From: Pseudomonas kairouanensis
Lineage (GTDB): Bacteria > Pseudomonadota > Gammaproteobacteria > Pseudomonadales > Pseudomonadaceae
Direction of reading: 5' to 3'
Assembly: GCF_004682055.1 (NCBI RefSeq)
Contig: NZ_QUZU01000034.1
Span: forward strand, 1 to 64,000
Length of the DNA stretch: 64,000 bases
The translations under genes and the position numbers were made by a program. This document shows positions 8,587 to 16,589 of the stretch, piece after piece (positions within the stretch are counted from its first letter, which is position 1; every line of letters starts with the position of its first letter). The notes below the pieces were generated by a model, which ran no database searches, was not told the DNA's origin, and saw only the letters and a program-made list of their open reading frames with translations.

Positions 8587-9357
8587 TTGCTGCAAAACAT
8601 TCGTGTCGTCTTGGTCAATACCAGTCATCCCGGCAATATCGGTGGGGTGGCGCGAGCCATGAAAAACATGGGGCTGACGCGCCTGGTGCTGGTCGAGCCG
8701 CGGGTGTTCCCGCATCACGAGGCCGATGCCCGCGCGTCCGGCGCCAATGACATCCTCGAAAAGGCTCAGGTCGTCGCCACTCTGGAAGACGCCCTGGTTG
8801 GCTGCAATCTGGTGCTCGGCACCAGCGCCCGCGACCGTCGTATCCCTTGGCCGCTGCTGGATCCGCGTGAATGCGGCACCAAAGTGGTGGAAGAGGCTGC
8901 GGGTGGCGCTGAAATTGCCCTGGTGTTCGGTCGTGAAGACTCCGGCCTCACCAATGAAGAGCTGCAGCGATGTCACTACCACGTCCACATTCCATCGGAC
9001 CCTGAGTTCAGCTCGCTGAACCTCGGGGCGGCGGTACAGGTGTTGACCTACGAAGTGCGCATGGCCTGGCTGGTCGCTGCCGGCCAGCCTAGCAAGGTTG
9101 AAAAGGAAGAGGTCGCGTCGACCAAGAGCGGCGAATTGGCCACCATGGACGAACTGGAACGTTTCTATGAGCACCTGGAGCAAACCTTGGTGGCCATCGA
9201 ATTCCTTGATCCTGAGAAGCCGCGGCACTTGATGGCGCGCCTGCGTCGCTTGTACGGGCGTAGCTCGGTCAGCCGGGCAGAGATGAATATATTGCGTGGC
9301 ATCCTCACGGAAACCCAAAAAGCGGCCCGTGGTGAGCTTCTTAAGCGGAAGGATTAA
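8587..9357 (+). CDS. trmJ: tRNA (cytidine/uridine-2'-O)-methyltransferase TrmJ
   Basis: TrmJ is a SPOUT-class enzyme that 2'-O-methylates position 32 of several tRNAs. The 256 residues begin with NIRVVLVNTSHPGNIGGVARAMKNMGL. The knot motifs LVFGREDSGLTNEEL and IPSDPEFSSLNLGAAVQVL follow. The start is a TTG at 8587; the nearby ATG at 8568 is out of frame, so a weak start is used. It lies two bases ahead of cysE and divergent from suhB. Confidence 0.94.
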   Translation: MLQNIRVVLVNTSHPGNIGGVARAMKNMGLTRLVLVEPRVFPHHEADARASGANDILEKAQVVATLEDALVGCNLVLGTSARDRRIPWPLLDPRECGTKVVEEAAGGAEIALVFGREDSGLTNEELQRCHYHVHIPSDPEFSSLNLGAAVQVLTYEVRMAWLVAAGQPSKVEKEEVASTKSGELATMDELERFYEHLEQTLVAIEFLDPEKPRHLMARLRRLYGRSSVSRAEMNILRGILTETQKAARGELLKRKD

Positions 9358-9359
9358 AA

Positions 9360-10142
9360 ATGTTCGAGCGTTTGCGAGAAGATATCCAGAGTGTTTTCCA
9401 TCGTGATCCGGCGGCGCGCAATGCGTTTGAAGTGCTGACCTGCTACCCGGGGATGCACGCCATCTGGATTCACCGTCTGTCCGGTGCTTTGTGGGGAATG
9501 GGCTGGAAATGGCTGGCGCGACTGGTATCGAACTTTGGTCGATGGCTGACCGGGATTGAGATCCATCCAGGAGCCAAGGTGGGGCGTAGGTTCTTTATCG
9601 ACCACGGCATGGGCATTGTCATTGGCGAAACCGCTGAAATTGGTGACGACGTGACGCTTTACCAGGGCGTGACCCTGGGTGGTACCAGTTGGAATAAAGG
9701 CAAGCGCCACCCGACATTGGGTGATGGCGTGGTGGTAGGGGCGGGTGCCAAGGTGCTCGGTCCTTTCACGGTCGGTGCGGGTGCGAAGGTGGGTTCCAAT
9801 GCCGTGGTGACCAAGGCCGTGCCGCCGGGTGCAACGGTGGTCGGCATTCCGGGGCGGATTATCGTCAAGCCGGAAGTCGGCGACGAGCAGGAAGCCAAGC
9901 GCAAGGCTATGGCCGAGAAGATCGGCTTTGATGCCTACGGCGTCAGTGAGGATATGCCTGACCCTGTGGCGCGTGCTATCGGCCAGTTGCTTGACCATTT
10001 GCAAGCAGTGGATGGCAAGCTGGAAGGGATGTGCGGTGCGCTGAAGGACCTGGGCAGCCCTTACTGTGCGAAGGATCTGCCTGAGTTGCGCGAAGAAGAC
10101 TTCGCCGAGATCAAGGATGAAGCCGCCACCAAGGCGGGCTAG
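9360..10142 (+). CDS. cysE: Serine O-acetyltransferase
   Basis: CysE acetylates L-serine with acetyl-CoA, the first committed step of cysteine synthesis in the cytoplasm. The 260 residues contain HRLSGALWGMGWKWLARLVSN, then the hexapeptide left-handed helix (IHPGAKVGRRFFIDHGMGIVIGETAEIGDDVTLYQGVTLGG). The catalytic-type His lies in FIDHGMG. The C-terminal tail after residue 180 is longer than in the shortest plant-like forms. GGAAGG lies upstream of the ATG. Its position just ahead of iscR links cysteine supply with the cysteine-consuming ISC system. Confidence 0.95.
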   Translation: MFERLREDIQSVFHRDPAARNAFEVLTCYPGMHAIWIHRLSGALWGMGWKWLARLVSNFGRWLTGIEIHPGAKVGRRFFIDHGMGIVIGETAEIGDDVTLYQGVTLGGTSWNKGKRHPTLGDGVVVGAGAKVLGPFTVGAGAKVGSNAVVTKAVPPGATVVGIPGRIIVKPEVGDEQEAKRKAMAEKIGFDAYGVSEDMPDPVARAIGQLLDHLQAVDGKLEGMCGALKDLGSPYCAKDLPELREEDFAEIKDEAATKAG

Positions 10143-10165
10143 TTCTAAGGGCTGATACATGACCC

Positions 10166-10257
10166 TGTGGGAGCGGGCTTGCTCGCGAAGGCGGTGAATC
10201 AGTCGCCAAATATATCGACTGCCACACCGCCTTCGCGAGCAAGCCCGCTCCCACATT
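10166..10257. repeat. REPIN, type A
   Basis: An outward-facing inverted pair with core GTGGGAGCGGGCTTGCTCGC; the stem continues into AAGGCGGTG/CACCGCCTT. It sits between cysE and the iscR control region. Confidence 0.9.
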
Positions 10258-10350
10258 TAGTCTCCGTTGGTCTTGAGGTCGGGCGGTGGTCCTGTTCCCG
10301 CTGTTCCTCCCCACCCCATCCTGCTATTATTCGGCGCCCTTTCTGCGGGT

Positions 10351-10400
10351 AATCCTGACTAAAGTACTAGGTCTTATAGTTGACTTAAATACTCGGGAAT
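10351..10400 (+). promoter_or_regulatory. Two abutting IscR type-1-like boxes at the isc promoter
   Basis: Two 25-base segments, 10351-10375 and 10376-10400, share the frame N4-TGACT-WAAR/AA-TACT-N-GG and follow each other head to tail. They resemble the [2Fe-2S]-IscR type-1 site (TGACT-A/T-rich-AGTC). The second contains TTGACT, which could be a -35 element, so binding would repress iscR-isc transcription when clusters are plentiful. Inferred from pattern only. Confidence 0.65.
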
Positions 10401-10441
10401 CGCATACTTGCCCACATTCTGAAACACCTTGGTAATTGTCC

Positions 10442-10933
10442 ATGAGACTGACTACAAAAGGCCGATACGCGGTGACTGCCATGCTCGACCTGGCTTTGCA
10501 CGCGCAAACTGGGCCGGTGTCCCTGGCCGATATCTCCGAGCGCCAAGGCATTTCCCTGTCATACCTTGAGCAGCTGTTCGCCAAGTTGCGCCGCAGCAAC
10601 CTGGTTTCCAGTGTGCGTGGGCCGGGCGGCGGCTATCAGCTGTCCCGCGATATGCAGGGCATCCAGGTAGCCCAGGTAATCGATGCGGTCAATGAATCCG
10701 TCGATGCCACCAAATGCCAGGGCCTGGGTGATTGCCATGCCGGCGACACCTGCCTGACGCACCACCTGTGGTGCGATCTGAGCCTGCAGATCCATGAGTT
10801 CTTGAGTGGTATCAGCTTGGCCGATCTTGTGACTCGCCGTGAGGTGCAAGAAGTAGCCCAGCGTCAGGACCAGCGCCGTTGCAATACCAAGGCGCCGCGT
10901 CTGGACAAGATTGAAGCGTCCGCCGTCGAGTGA
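10442..10933 (+). CDS. iscR: Fe-S cluster-sensing regulator IscR
   Basis: This is an Rrf2-family repressor that binds a [2Fe-2S] cluster and feeds back on its own operon. The 163 residues begin MRLTTKGRYAVTAMLDLALH with a winged helix. The cluster ligands are Cys92, Cys98 and Cys104, with His107 nearby. The ATG at 10442 is preferred over a TTG six bases upstream. It is the first gene of the isc operon, 50 bases ahead of iscS. Both candidate IscR boxes lie 40-90 bases upstream. Confidence 0.97.
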   Translation: MRLTTKGRYAVTAMLDLALHAQTGPVSLADISERQGISLSYLEQLFAKLRRSNLVSSVRGPGGGYQLSRDMQGIQVAQVIDAVNESVDATKCQGLGDCHAGDTCLTHHLWCDLSLQIHEFLSGISLADLVTRREVQEVAQRQDQRRCNTKAPRLDKIEASAVE

Positions 10934-10983
10934 CAGCCGAAGAGCTAACGGCACGCCAGCCAGCCTGATTTAGGAGAAAGTCC

Positions 10984-12198
10984 ATGAAATTGCCGATTTA
11001 CCTTGATTACTCAGCGACCACCCCGGTTGATCCGCGTGTCGCGCAAAAGATGAGCGAATGCCTGCTGGTTGACGGAAACTTCGGCAACCCGGCCTCCCGC
11101 TCCCACGTATTCGGCTGGAAAGCCGAGGAAGCGGTCGAGAACGCCCGTCGCCAAGTCGCCGACCTGGTCAACGCCGATCCACGCGAAATCGTCTGGACCT
11201 CCGGTGCCACCGAATCCGACAACCTGGCCATCAAGGGCGCCGCGCATTTCTACGCGACCAAAGGCAAGCACCTGATCACCACCAAGATTGAGCACAAGGC
11301 TGTCCTCGACACCATGCGCCAACTGGAGCGTGAAGGTTTTGAGGTTACCTACCTTGAGCCAACCACCGACGGTATCGTCACCCCGGCCATGATCGAAGCT
11401 GCGCTGCGTGAAGACACCATCCTGGTTTCCGTGATCCACGTTAATAACGAAATCGGCACCATCAACGACATCGCAGCCATCGGCGAGCTGACTCGCTCCA
11501 AGGGTGTACTGCTGCACGTCGACGCCGCTCAGTCCACCGGCAAGGTCGACATCGACCTGTCGAAGCTGAAAGTCGACCTGATGTCGTTCTCTGCCCACAA
11601 GACCTACGGCCCTAAAGGCATCGGCGCCCTGTACGTAAGCCGCAAGCCGCGCGTGCGTATCGAAGCCACCATGCACGGCGGCGGTCACGAGCGTGGCATG
11701 CGTTCGGGCACCCTGGCGACCCACCAGATCGTTGGCATGGGCGAAGCCTTCCGCGTAGCCAAAGAAGACATGGCTGCCGAAAACATCCGTATCAAGGCCC
11801 TGAGCGATCGCTTCTACAAGCAGGTCGAGAACCTTGAAGAGCTGTACGTCAACGGCAGCATGACTGCTCGTGTACCGCACAACCTGAATTTGAGCTTCAA
11901 CTATGTCGAAGGCGAGTCGCTGATCATGGCGCTCAAGGACCTGGCGGTTTCGTCCGGTTCGGCCTGCACCTCGGCGTCCCTTGAGCCTTCGTACGTGCTG
12001 CGCGCCCTGGGCCGCAACGACGAACTGGCACACAGCTCGATCCGCTTTACATTCGGCCGCTTCACCACCGAAGAACAAGTCGACTACGCCGCGCAGAAAG
12101 TCTGCGAAGCGGTCAACAAACTGCGTACCTTGTCGCCGCTGTGGGACATGTACAAAGACGGCGTCGACATTTCCAAGATCGAGTGGGCGGCACACTAA
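10984..12198 (+). CDS. iscS: Cysteine desulfurase IscS
   Basis: IscS is a PLP enzyme that takes sulfur from cysteine and passes it as persulfide to IscU and other acceptors. Its 404 residues match the E. coli enzyme in length and numbering. The PLP lysine is Lys206 (SAHKTYGPKG) and the persulfide cysteine is Cys328 in the loop SSGSACTSASLEPS. A GGAGAAAG ribosome site precedes the ATG. The gap to iscU (99 bases) holds a strong hairpin. Confidence 0.98.
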   Translation: MKLPIYLDYSATTPVDPRVAQKMSECLLVDGNFGNPASRSHVFGWKAEEAVENARRQVADLVNADPREIVWTSGATESDNLAIKGAAHFYATKGKHLITTKIEHKAVLDTMRQLEREGFEVTYLEPTTDGIVTPAMIEAALREDTILVSVIHVNNEIGTINDIAAIGELTRSKGVLLHVDAAQSTGKVDIDLSKLKVDLMSFSAHKTYGPKGIGALYVSRKPRVRIEATMHGGGHERGMRSGTLATHQIVGMGEAFRVAKEDMAAENIRIKALSDRFYKQVENLEELYVNGSMTARVPHNLNLSFNYVEGESLIMALKDLAVSSGSACTSASLEPSYVLRALGRNDELAHSSIRFTFGRFTTEEQVDYAAQKVCEAVNKLRTLSPLWDMYKDGVDISKIEWAAH

Positions 12199-12221
12199 CT
12201 ATAGAAGCCGCCACCCCAGCT

Positions 12222-12259
12222 CTGTAGGAACGTGGCGGAAAACGCAGGCGTTTCTACAG
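12222..12259 (+). other. Hairpin in the iscS-iscU gap
   Basis: CTGTAGGAACG pairs with CGTTTCTACAG (11 pairs, one G-T), and an inner GCG-GAAAA-CGC can stack on it. There is no T run, so this is more likely an mRNA stability, processing or translation-control element than a terminator. Confidence 0.5.
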
Positions 12260-12297
12260 GGTTTCAGAGCGGCCCTGATGAGTGAGGATTCAGTACC

Positions 12298-12684
12298 ATG
12301 GCTTACAGCGAAAAGGTCATCGACCACTACGAAAACCCGCGTAACGTCGGCAAGATGGACGCGGAAGACCCAGATGTCGGCACCGGCATGGTCGGCGCTC
12401 CGGCGTGCGGCGACGTCATGCGCCTGCAGATCAAGGTCAACGACGCTGGCGTTATCGAAGACGCCAAGTTCAAGACCTACGGCTGCGGTTCGGCCATCGC
12501 CTCCAGCTCCCTGGCGACCGAATGGATGAAAGGCAAGACCCTGGATGAGGCTGTGACTATCAGCAACACCCAGTTGGCCGAAGAACTGGCACTGCCGCCA
12601 GTGAAAATCCACTGCTCGGTACTCGCAGAAGACGCCATCAAGGCGGCCGTTCGCGACTACAAGCAGAAGAAAGGCTTGATCTAA
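12298..12684 (+). CDS. iscU: Fe-S cluster assembly scaffold IscU
   Basis: IscU builds [2Fe-2S] and [4Fe-4S] clusters from IscS-derived sulfur, then hands them on with HscA/HscB. All ligand residues are present: Cys37 with Asp39 (APACGDV), Cys63 (YGCGSA), and His105-Cys106. The HscA recognition motif LPPVK is at 99-103. The 128-residue length is standard. A GTGAGGA site precedes the ATG. Confidence 0.98.
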   Translation: MAYSEKVIDHYENPRNVGKMDAEDPDVGTGMVGAPACGDVMRLQIKVNDAGVIEDAKFKTYGCGSAIASSSLATEWMKGKTLDEAVTISNTQLAEELALPPVKIHCSVLAEDAIKAAVRDYKQKKGLI

Positions 12685-12712
12685 GCATTTGGCGACGAGT
12701 AAGGAGTCAACG

Positions 12713-13036
12713 ATGGCTATCAGCATGACAGAAGCGGCTGCGCAGCACATTCGCCGCTCCCTGAATGGGCGCGGTAAAGGTGAGGGGATTCGTCTGGGTG
12801 TTCGCACCACGGGCTGTTCCGGCCTTGCCTATGTGCTGGAGTTCGTCGACGAGGTGGTTGCGGAAGACCAGGTGTTCGAAAGTCACGGCGAGAAAGTGAT
12901 CATCGACCCTAAGAGCCTGACTTACCTGGACGGCACCGAGCTAGATTTCGTCAAGGAAGGGTTGAACGAAGGCTTCAAGTTCAATAACCCCAACGTACGC
13001 GGTGAATGTGGCTGCGGCGAAAGCTTCAACATCTGA
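12713..13036 (+). CDS. iscA: A-type Fe-S carrier IscA
   Basis: IscA carries iron or Fe-S clusters from the scaffold to targets. The 107 residues have the three signature cysteines Cys35 (TTGCSG), Cys99 and Cys101 (GECGCGESF). The ATG at 12713 is set by AAGGAG at 12701-12706 and gives the usual MAISMTEAAA start. It lies 28 bases after iscU. Confidence 0.97.
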   Translation: MAISMTEAAAQHIRRSLNGRGKGEGIRLGVRTTGCSGLAYVLEFVDEVVAEDQVFESHGEKVIIDPKSLTYLDGTELDFVKEGLNEGFKFNNPNVRGECGCGESFNI

Positions 13037-13044
13037 GGCTATTC

Positions 13045-13566
13045 GTGGGCACTCCTTGTCATTTCGCTTTATTCGAGTTGCAGCCGAGTTTTCGCCTGGA
13101 CCTTGAGCAGCTTGCCACGCGCTATCGAGAATTGGCGCGTGGGGTGCATCCGGACCGCTTCGCTGACGCTTCCGAGCGCGAGCAACGCCTGGCGCTGGAA
13201 AAGTCAGCCAGCCTCAATGAGGCCTATCAGACCCTCAAGAATCCACCCAAGCGGGCGCGTTACCTGCTCGCGATGAACGGTGGTGAGCTGCCGCTGGAAG
13301 TCACGGTGCACGATCCGGGCTTCCTGATGCAGCAGATGCAGTGGCGCGAAGAACTCGAAGACTTGCAGGACGAGGCCGATCTGGCCGGCGTCGCGGTCTT
13401 CAAGCGTCGTCTGAAAACGGCCCAGGATGAGCTCAATGAAAGCTTCGCAGCCTGTTGGGATGATGCAACGCAACGTGAACAGGCCGAGCGCCTGATGCGG
13501 CGTATGCAGTTCCTCGACAAGCTCACCTACGAAGTGCGCCAGCTAGAAGAGCGCCTCGACGATTAA
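13045..13566 (+). CDS. hscB: J-domain co-chaperone HscB
   Basis: HscB stimulates HscA ATPase and delivers IscU to it. The 173-residue protein has the J-domain with His35-Pro36-Asp37 (VHPDRF) and the C-terminal helical IscU-binding part. The GTG at 13045 gives MGTPCHFALFELQPSF, which aligns with the family. A longer frame from 13006 would overlap iscA and add unrelated residues. Confidence 0.95.
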   Translation: MGTPCHFALFELQPSFRLDLEQLATRYRELARGVHPDRFADASEREQRLALEKSASLNEAYQTLKNPPKRARYLLAMNGGELPLEVTVHDPGFLMQQMQWREELEDLQDEADLAGVAVFKRRLKTAQDELNESFAACWDDATQREQAERLMRRMQFLDKLTYEVRQLEERLDD

Positions 13567-13619
13567 CCCCGTGTGCTGCCCGTGATGCACGCCTGATAGA
13601 CAGATAAGACCTGATTACC

Positions 13620-15482
13620 ATGGCCCTACTGCAAATCGCCGAACCCGGCCAAAGCCCCCAACCGCACCAGCGTCGCCTGGCGGTCGGGATTGACCTGGGC
13701 ACCACCAATTCCCTGGTTGCCGCCTTGCGCAGCGGCTTGTCCGAGCCGTTGCCCGATGCCGATGGCCAGGTGATCCTGCCGTCAGCCGTGCGCTACCACG
13801 CCGATCACACCGAAGTGGGTGAGTCGGCCAAGTTGGCAGCCTCTACTGACCCCCTCAATACCGTGCTGTCGGTCAAGCGTTTGATGGGTCGTGGTCTGTC
13901 CGACGTCAAGCAATTGGGCGATCAACTGCCGTACCGCTTTGTCGGCGGCGAATCCCATATGCCGTTCATCGACACCGTCCAAGGCCCTAAAAGCCCGGTG
14001 GAAGTGTCGGCTGATATCCTCAAGGTGCTGCGCCAGCGCGCGGAAACCACCTTGGGCGGTGAACTGGTTGGCGCAGTGATCACGGTTCCAGCGTATTTCG
14101 ATGACGCCCAGCGCCAAGCCACCAAGGATGCGGCGAAGCTCGCCGGCCTGAACGTGCTGCGCTTGCTCAACGAGCCTACTGCTGCGGCGGTGGCCTATGG
14201 CCTGGATCAGCACGCTGAAGGCCTCGTCGCCATCTACGACCTGGGCGGCGGTACTTTTGATATTTCGATCCTGCGCCTGACCGGCGGCGTCTTTGAAGTG
14301 CTGGCCACCGGTGGGGACAGTGCCCTGGGCGGTGATGATTTCGACCACGCCATCGCGGGCTGGATCATCAGCAGTGCTGGCCTGTCTGCCGACTTGGATC
14401 CAGGTGCTCAGCGCAGCCTGCTGCAAACCGCTTGTGCGGCAAAAGAAGCGCTGACTGATTCGGCATCGGTTGAAGTGTCCTACGGCAACTGGTCGGCCCA
14501 GCTGACTCGTGAAGCCTTCGATGCGTTGATCGAACCGATGGTTGCCCGCAGTCTCAAAGCCTGCCGCCGCGCAGTGCGTGACTCCGGTATCGAGCTGGAA
14601 GACGTGGGTGCCGTGGTCATGGTGGGCGGTTCCACCCGTGTCCCCCGTGTTCGCGAAGCCGTCGCCGAAGCCTTTGGTCGCGAGCCTTTGACTGAAATCG
14701 ACCCGGACCAAGTGGTCGCCATTGGCGCCGCAATCCAGGCCGATACTCTGGCCGGCAACAAGCGTGATGGCGGCGAACTGCTGCTGCTCGACGTGATTCC
14801 GTTGTCCCTGGGTTTGGAGACGATGGGCGGCCTGATGGAGAAGGTGATTCCGCGCAATACCACCATCCCCGTGGCCCGCGCCCAGGACTTCACCACCTAC
14901 AAAGATGGCCAGACGGCCATGATGATCCATGTGCTGCAAGGCGAGCGCGAGCTGATCAGCGACTGCCGTTCCCTGGCGCGCTTTGAATTGCGCGGCATCC
15001 CGGCGATGGTAGCTGGCGCTGCGAAGATCCGCGTGACCTTCCAGGTTGACGCCGATGGCCTGCTGAACGTGGCTGCGCGCGAACTGGGTTCAGGTGTTGA
15101 GGCGAGTATCCAGGTCAAGCCGTCCTACGGCCTGACCGACGGCGAAATCGCCAAGATGCTCAAGGACTCGTTCCAGTACGCCGGTGACGACAAGGTCGCC
15201 CGTGTATTGCGCGAGCAGCAAGTGGATGCCCAGCGCCTGCTCGAAGCCGTGCAGGGCGCCCTTGATGTTGACGGCGAGCGCCTGCTGGATGCCGAAGAGC
15301 GCATGGTCATCGACCTGCAGATGCAGGAACTGGCCGAATTGATGAAAGGCACCGATGGCTATGCCATCGAGCAACAGACCAAGCGCCTGTCGCAAGTGAC
15401 CGATGCCTTTGCCGCCCGCCGTATGGACCAGACGGTAAAAGCCGCCCTGGCGGGACGCAACCTGAATGAAATCGAGGAATAA
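13620..15482 (+). CDS. hscA: Fe-S assembly Hsp70 chaperone HscA
   Basis: This specialised Hsp70 binds the LPPVK loop of IscU and drives cluster release. It has 620 residues, with an N-terminal actin-like ATPase (VGIDLGTTNSLVAAL; VPAYFDDAQRQATKDAA; IYDLGGGTFDISIL; VMVGGSTRVP) and a substrate domain beginning after about residue 390 (VIPLSLGLETMGG). The ATG at 13620 is 53 bases after hscB. Its stop is three bases before fdx. Confidence 0.97.
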   Translation: MALLQIAEPGQSPQPHQRRLAVGIDLGTTNSLVAALRSGLSEPLPDADGQVILPSAVRYHADHTEVGESAKLAASTDPLNTVLSVKRLMGRGLSDVKQLGDQLPYRFVGGESHMPFIDTVQGPKSPVEVSADILKVLRQRAETTLGGELVGAVITVPAYFDDAQRQATKDAAKLAGLNVLRLLNEPTAAAVAYGLDQHAEGLVAIYDLGGGTFDISILRLTGGVFEVLATGGDSALGGDDFDHAIAGWIISSAGLSADLDPGAQRSLLQTACAAKEALTDSASVEVSYGNWSAQLTREAFDALIEPMVARSLKACRRAVRDSGIELEDVGAVVMVGGSTRVPRVREAVAEAFGREPLTEIDPDQVVAIGAAIQADTLAGNKRDGGELLLLDVIPLSLGLETMGGLMEKVIPRNTTIPVARAQDFTTYKDGQTAMMIHVLQGERELISDCRSLARFELRGIPAMVAGAAKIRVTFQVDADGLLNVAARELGSGVEASIQVKPSYGLTDGEIAKMLKDSFQYAGDDKVARVLREQQVDAQRLLEAVQGALDVDGERLLDAEERMVIDLQMQELAELMKGTDGYAIEQQTKRLSQVTDAFAARRMDQTVKAALAGRNLNEIEE

Positions 15483-15485
15483 TTA

Positions 15486-15827
15486 ATGCCGCAGGTCATT
15501 TTTCTGCCACACGCCGAGCACTGCCCGGACGGTATGGTTGTGGAGGCTGAGACCGGCAAGTCCATCCTCGAAGTTGCCCATGACAACCACATCGAGATCG
15601 AAAGTGCCTGCGGCGGCGTATGCGCCTGCACCACTTGTCACTGCATCATCCGCGAGGGTTTCAATACCCTGGAAGAGGCTGACGAACTGGAAGAGGACTT
15701 TCTTGATCGCGCATGGGGCCTGGAAGCCCATTCGCGCCTAAGCTGTCAGGCAAAGGTCGGGACGCAAGACATCACCGTCGAAATTCCGAAGTATTCCCTC
15801 AACCATGCTGCCGAAGCGCCGCATTGA
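15486..15827 (+). CDS. fdx: [2Fe-2S] ferredoxin, ISC type
   Basis: This is the electron donor to the ISC machinery. The 113 residues hold the adrenodoxin-type ligand set: CGGVCACTTCHC (the first, second and third cysteine ligands lie in this block) plus LSCQAK for the last ligand. The acidic tract ELEEDFLDRAWG is as in E. coli Fdx. It follows hscA by three bases. Confidence 0.97.
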   Translation: MPQVIFLPHAEHCPDGMVVEAETGKSILEVAHDNHIEIESACGGVCACTTCHCIIREGFNTLEEADELEEDFLDRAWGLEAHSRLSCQAKVGTQDITVEIPKYSLNHAAEAPH

Positions 15828-15841
15828 TTCAAGGAAATGTC

Positions 15842-16042
15842 ATGAGCCTGAAATGGGTTGATGTACAAGAAATCGCTATACAACTTGCTGAAGCTCACCC
15901 GGACGTCAATCCTCTGTCGGTGAACTTTGTCACGCTGCGCAATCTGGTGATGGCGCTACCGGAATTCGACGACATCCCGGATCGGGGTGGCGAAAAGGTT
16001 CTGGAGGCGATTCAAGGCCTGTGGATCGAAGAAGCAGACTGA
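15842..16042 (+). CDS. iscX: ISC accessory protein IscX
   Basis: IscX is a 66-residue acidic protein that binds IscS and iron and modulates desulfurase activity. The sequence MSLKWVDVQEIAIQLAEAHP, the middle PEFDDIPDRGGE and the C-terminal LWIEEAD are typical. The ATG at 15842 follows AAGGAAA. It ends the isc operon. Confidence 0.95.
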   Translation: MSLKWVDVQEIAIQLAEAHPDVNPLSVNFVTLRNLVMALPEFDDIPDRGGEKVLEAIQGLWIEEAD

Positions 16043-16059
16043 GTCGCCTTTTTACGCAG

Positions 16060-16105
16060 TTAGGCAATACCCAATAACCCGCGTATAATTCGCGGGTTTA
16101 ATTTT
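16060..16105 (+). promoter_or_regulatory. Hairpin and candidate ndk promoter
   Basis: AACCCGCG (16076-16083) and CGCGGGTT (16091-16098) form an eight-pair stem followed by TAATTTTT, a plausible terminator for isc. The loop contains TATAAT (16084-16089), with TTAGGC at 16060-16065 at 18-base spacing, so the same bases may also be the ndk promoter. Confidence 0.55.
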
Positions 16106-16134
16106 TCGTAAATTACCGTTTCTGGAGTTACACC

Positions 16135-16560
16135 ATGGCTGTTCAACGTACTTTCTCCATCATCAAGCCTGACGCTGTTGCAAAAAACGTCATCGGCGAG
16201 ATCACCACTCGTTTCGAAAAAGCCGGCCTGAAGGTTGTAGCTTCGAAACTCAAGCAACTGTCCAAAGCTGAAGCTGAAGGCTTCTACGCTGAGCACAGCG
16301 CTCGTGGTTTCTTCGGCGACCTGGTTGCGTTCATGATCTCCGGTCCTGTTGTTGTTCAGGTTCTGGAAGGCGAAAACGCTATCGCTCTGAACCGTGAGCT
16401 GATGGGCGCTACCAACCCTAAAGAAGCTGCTGCTGGCACCATCCGTGCTGACTTCGCTGAATCCATCGACGCCAACGCTGTACACGGCTCGGACTCCGAA
16501 GCTGCCGCTGCTCGCGAAATCTCGTACTTTTTCGCTGCTACTGAAGTAACCGCTCGCTAA
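16135..16560 (+). CDS. ndk: Nucleoside diphosphate kinase
   Basis: Ndk transfers the gamma phosphate between nucleoside triphosphates and diphosphates through a phosphohistidine. The 141 residues include MAVQRTFSIIKPDAVAKN, the P-loop-like DPKEAAAGTIRADF region (here TNPKEAAAGTIRADF), and the active-site histidine in NAVHGSDS (about residue 117). A GGAGTT site lies upstream. Codon use is strongly biased to highly expressed codons. Confidence 0.97.
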   Translation: MAVQRTFSIIKPDAVAKNVIGEITTRFEKAGLKVVASKLKQLSKAEAEGFYAEHSARGFFGDLVAFMISGPVVVQVLEGENAIALNRELMGATNPKEAAAGTIRADFAESIDANAVHGSDSEAAAAREISYFFAATEVTAR

Positions 16561-16589
16561 GCACTGGCTTAAAGAGTGAGGGTGAATCC

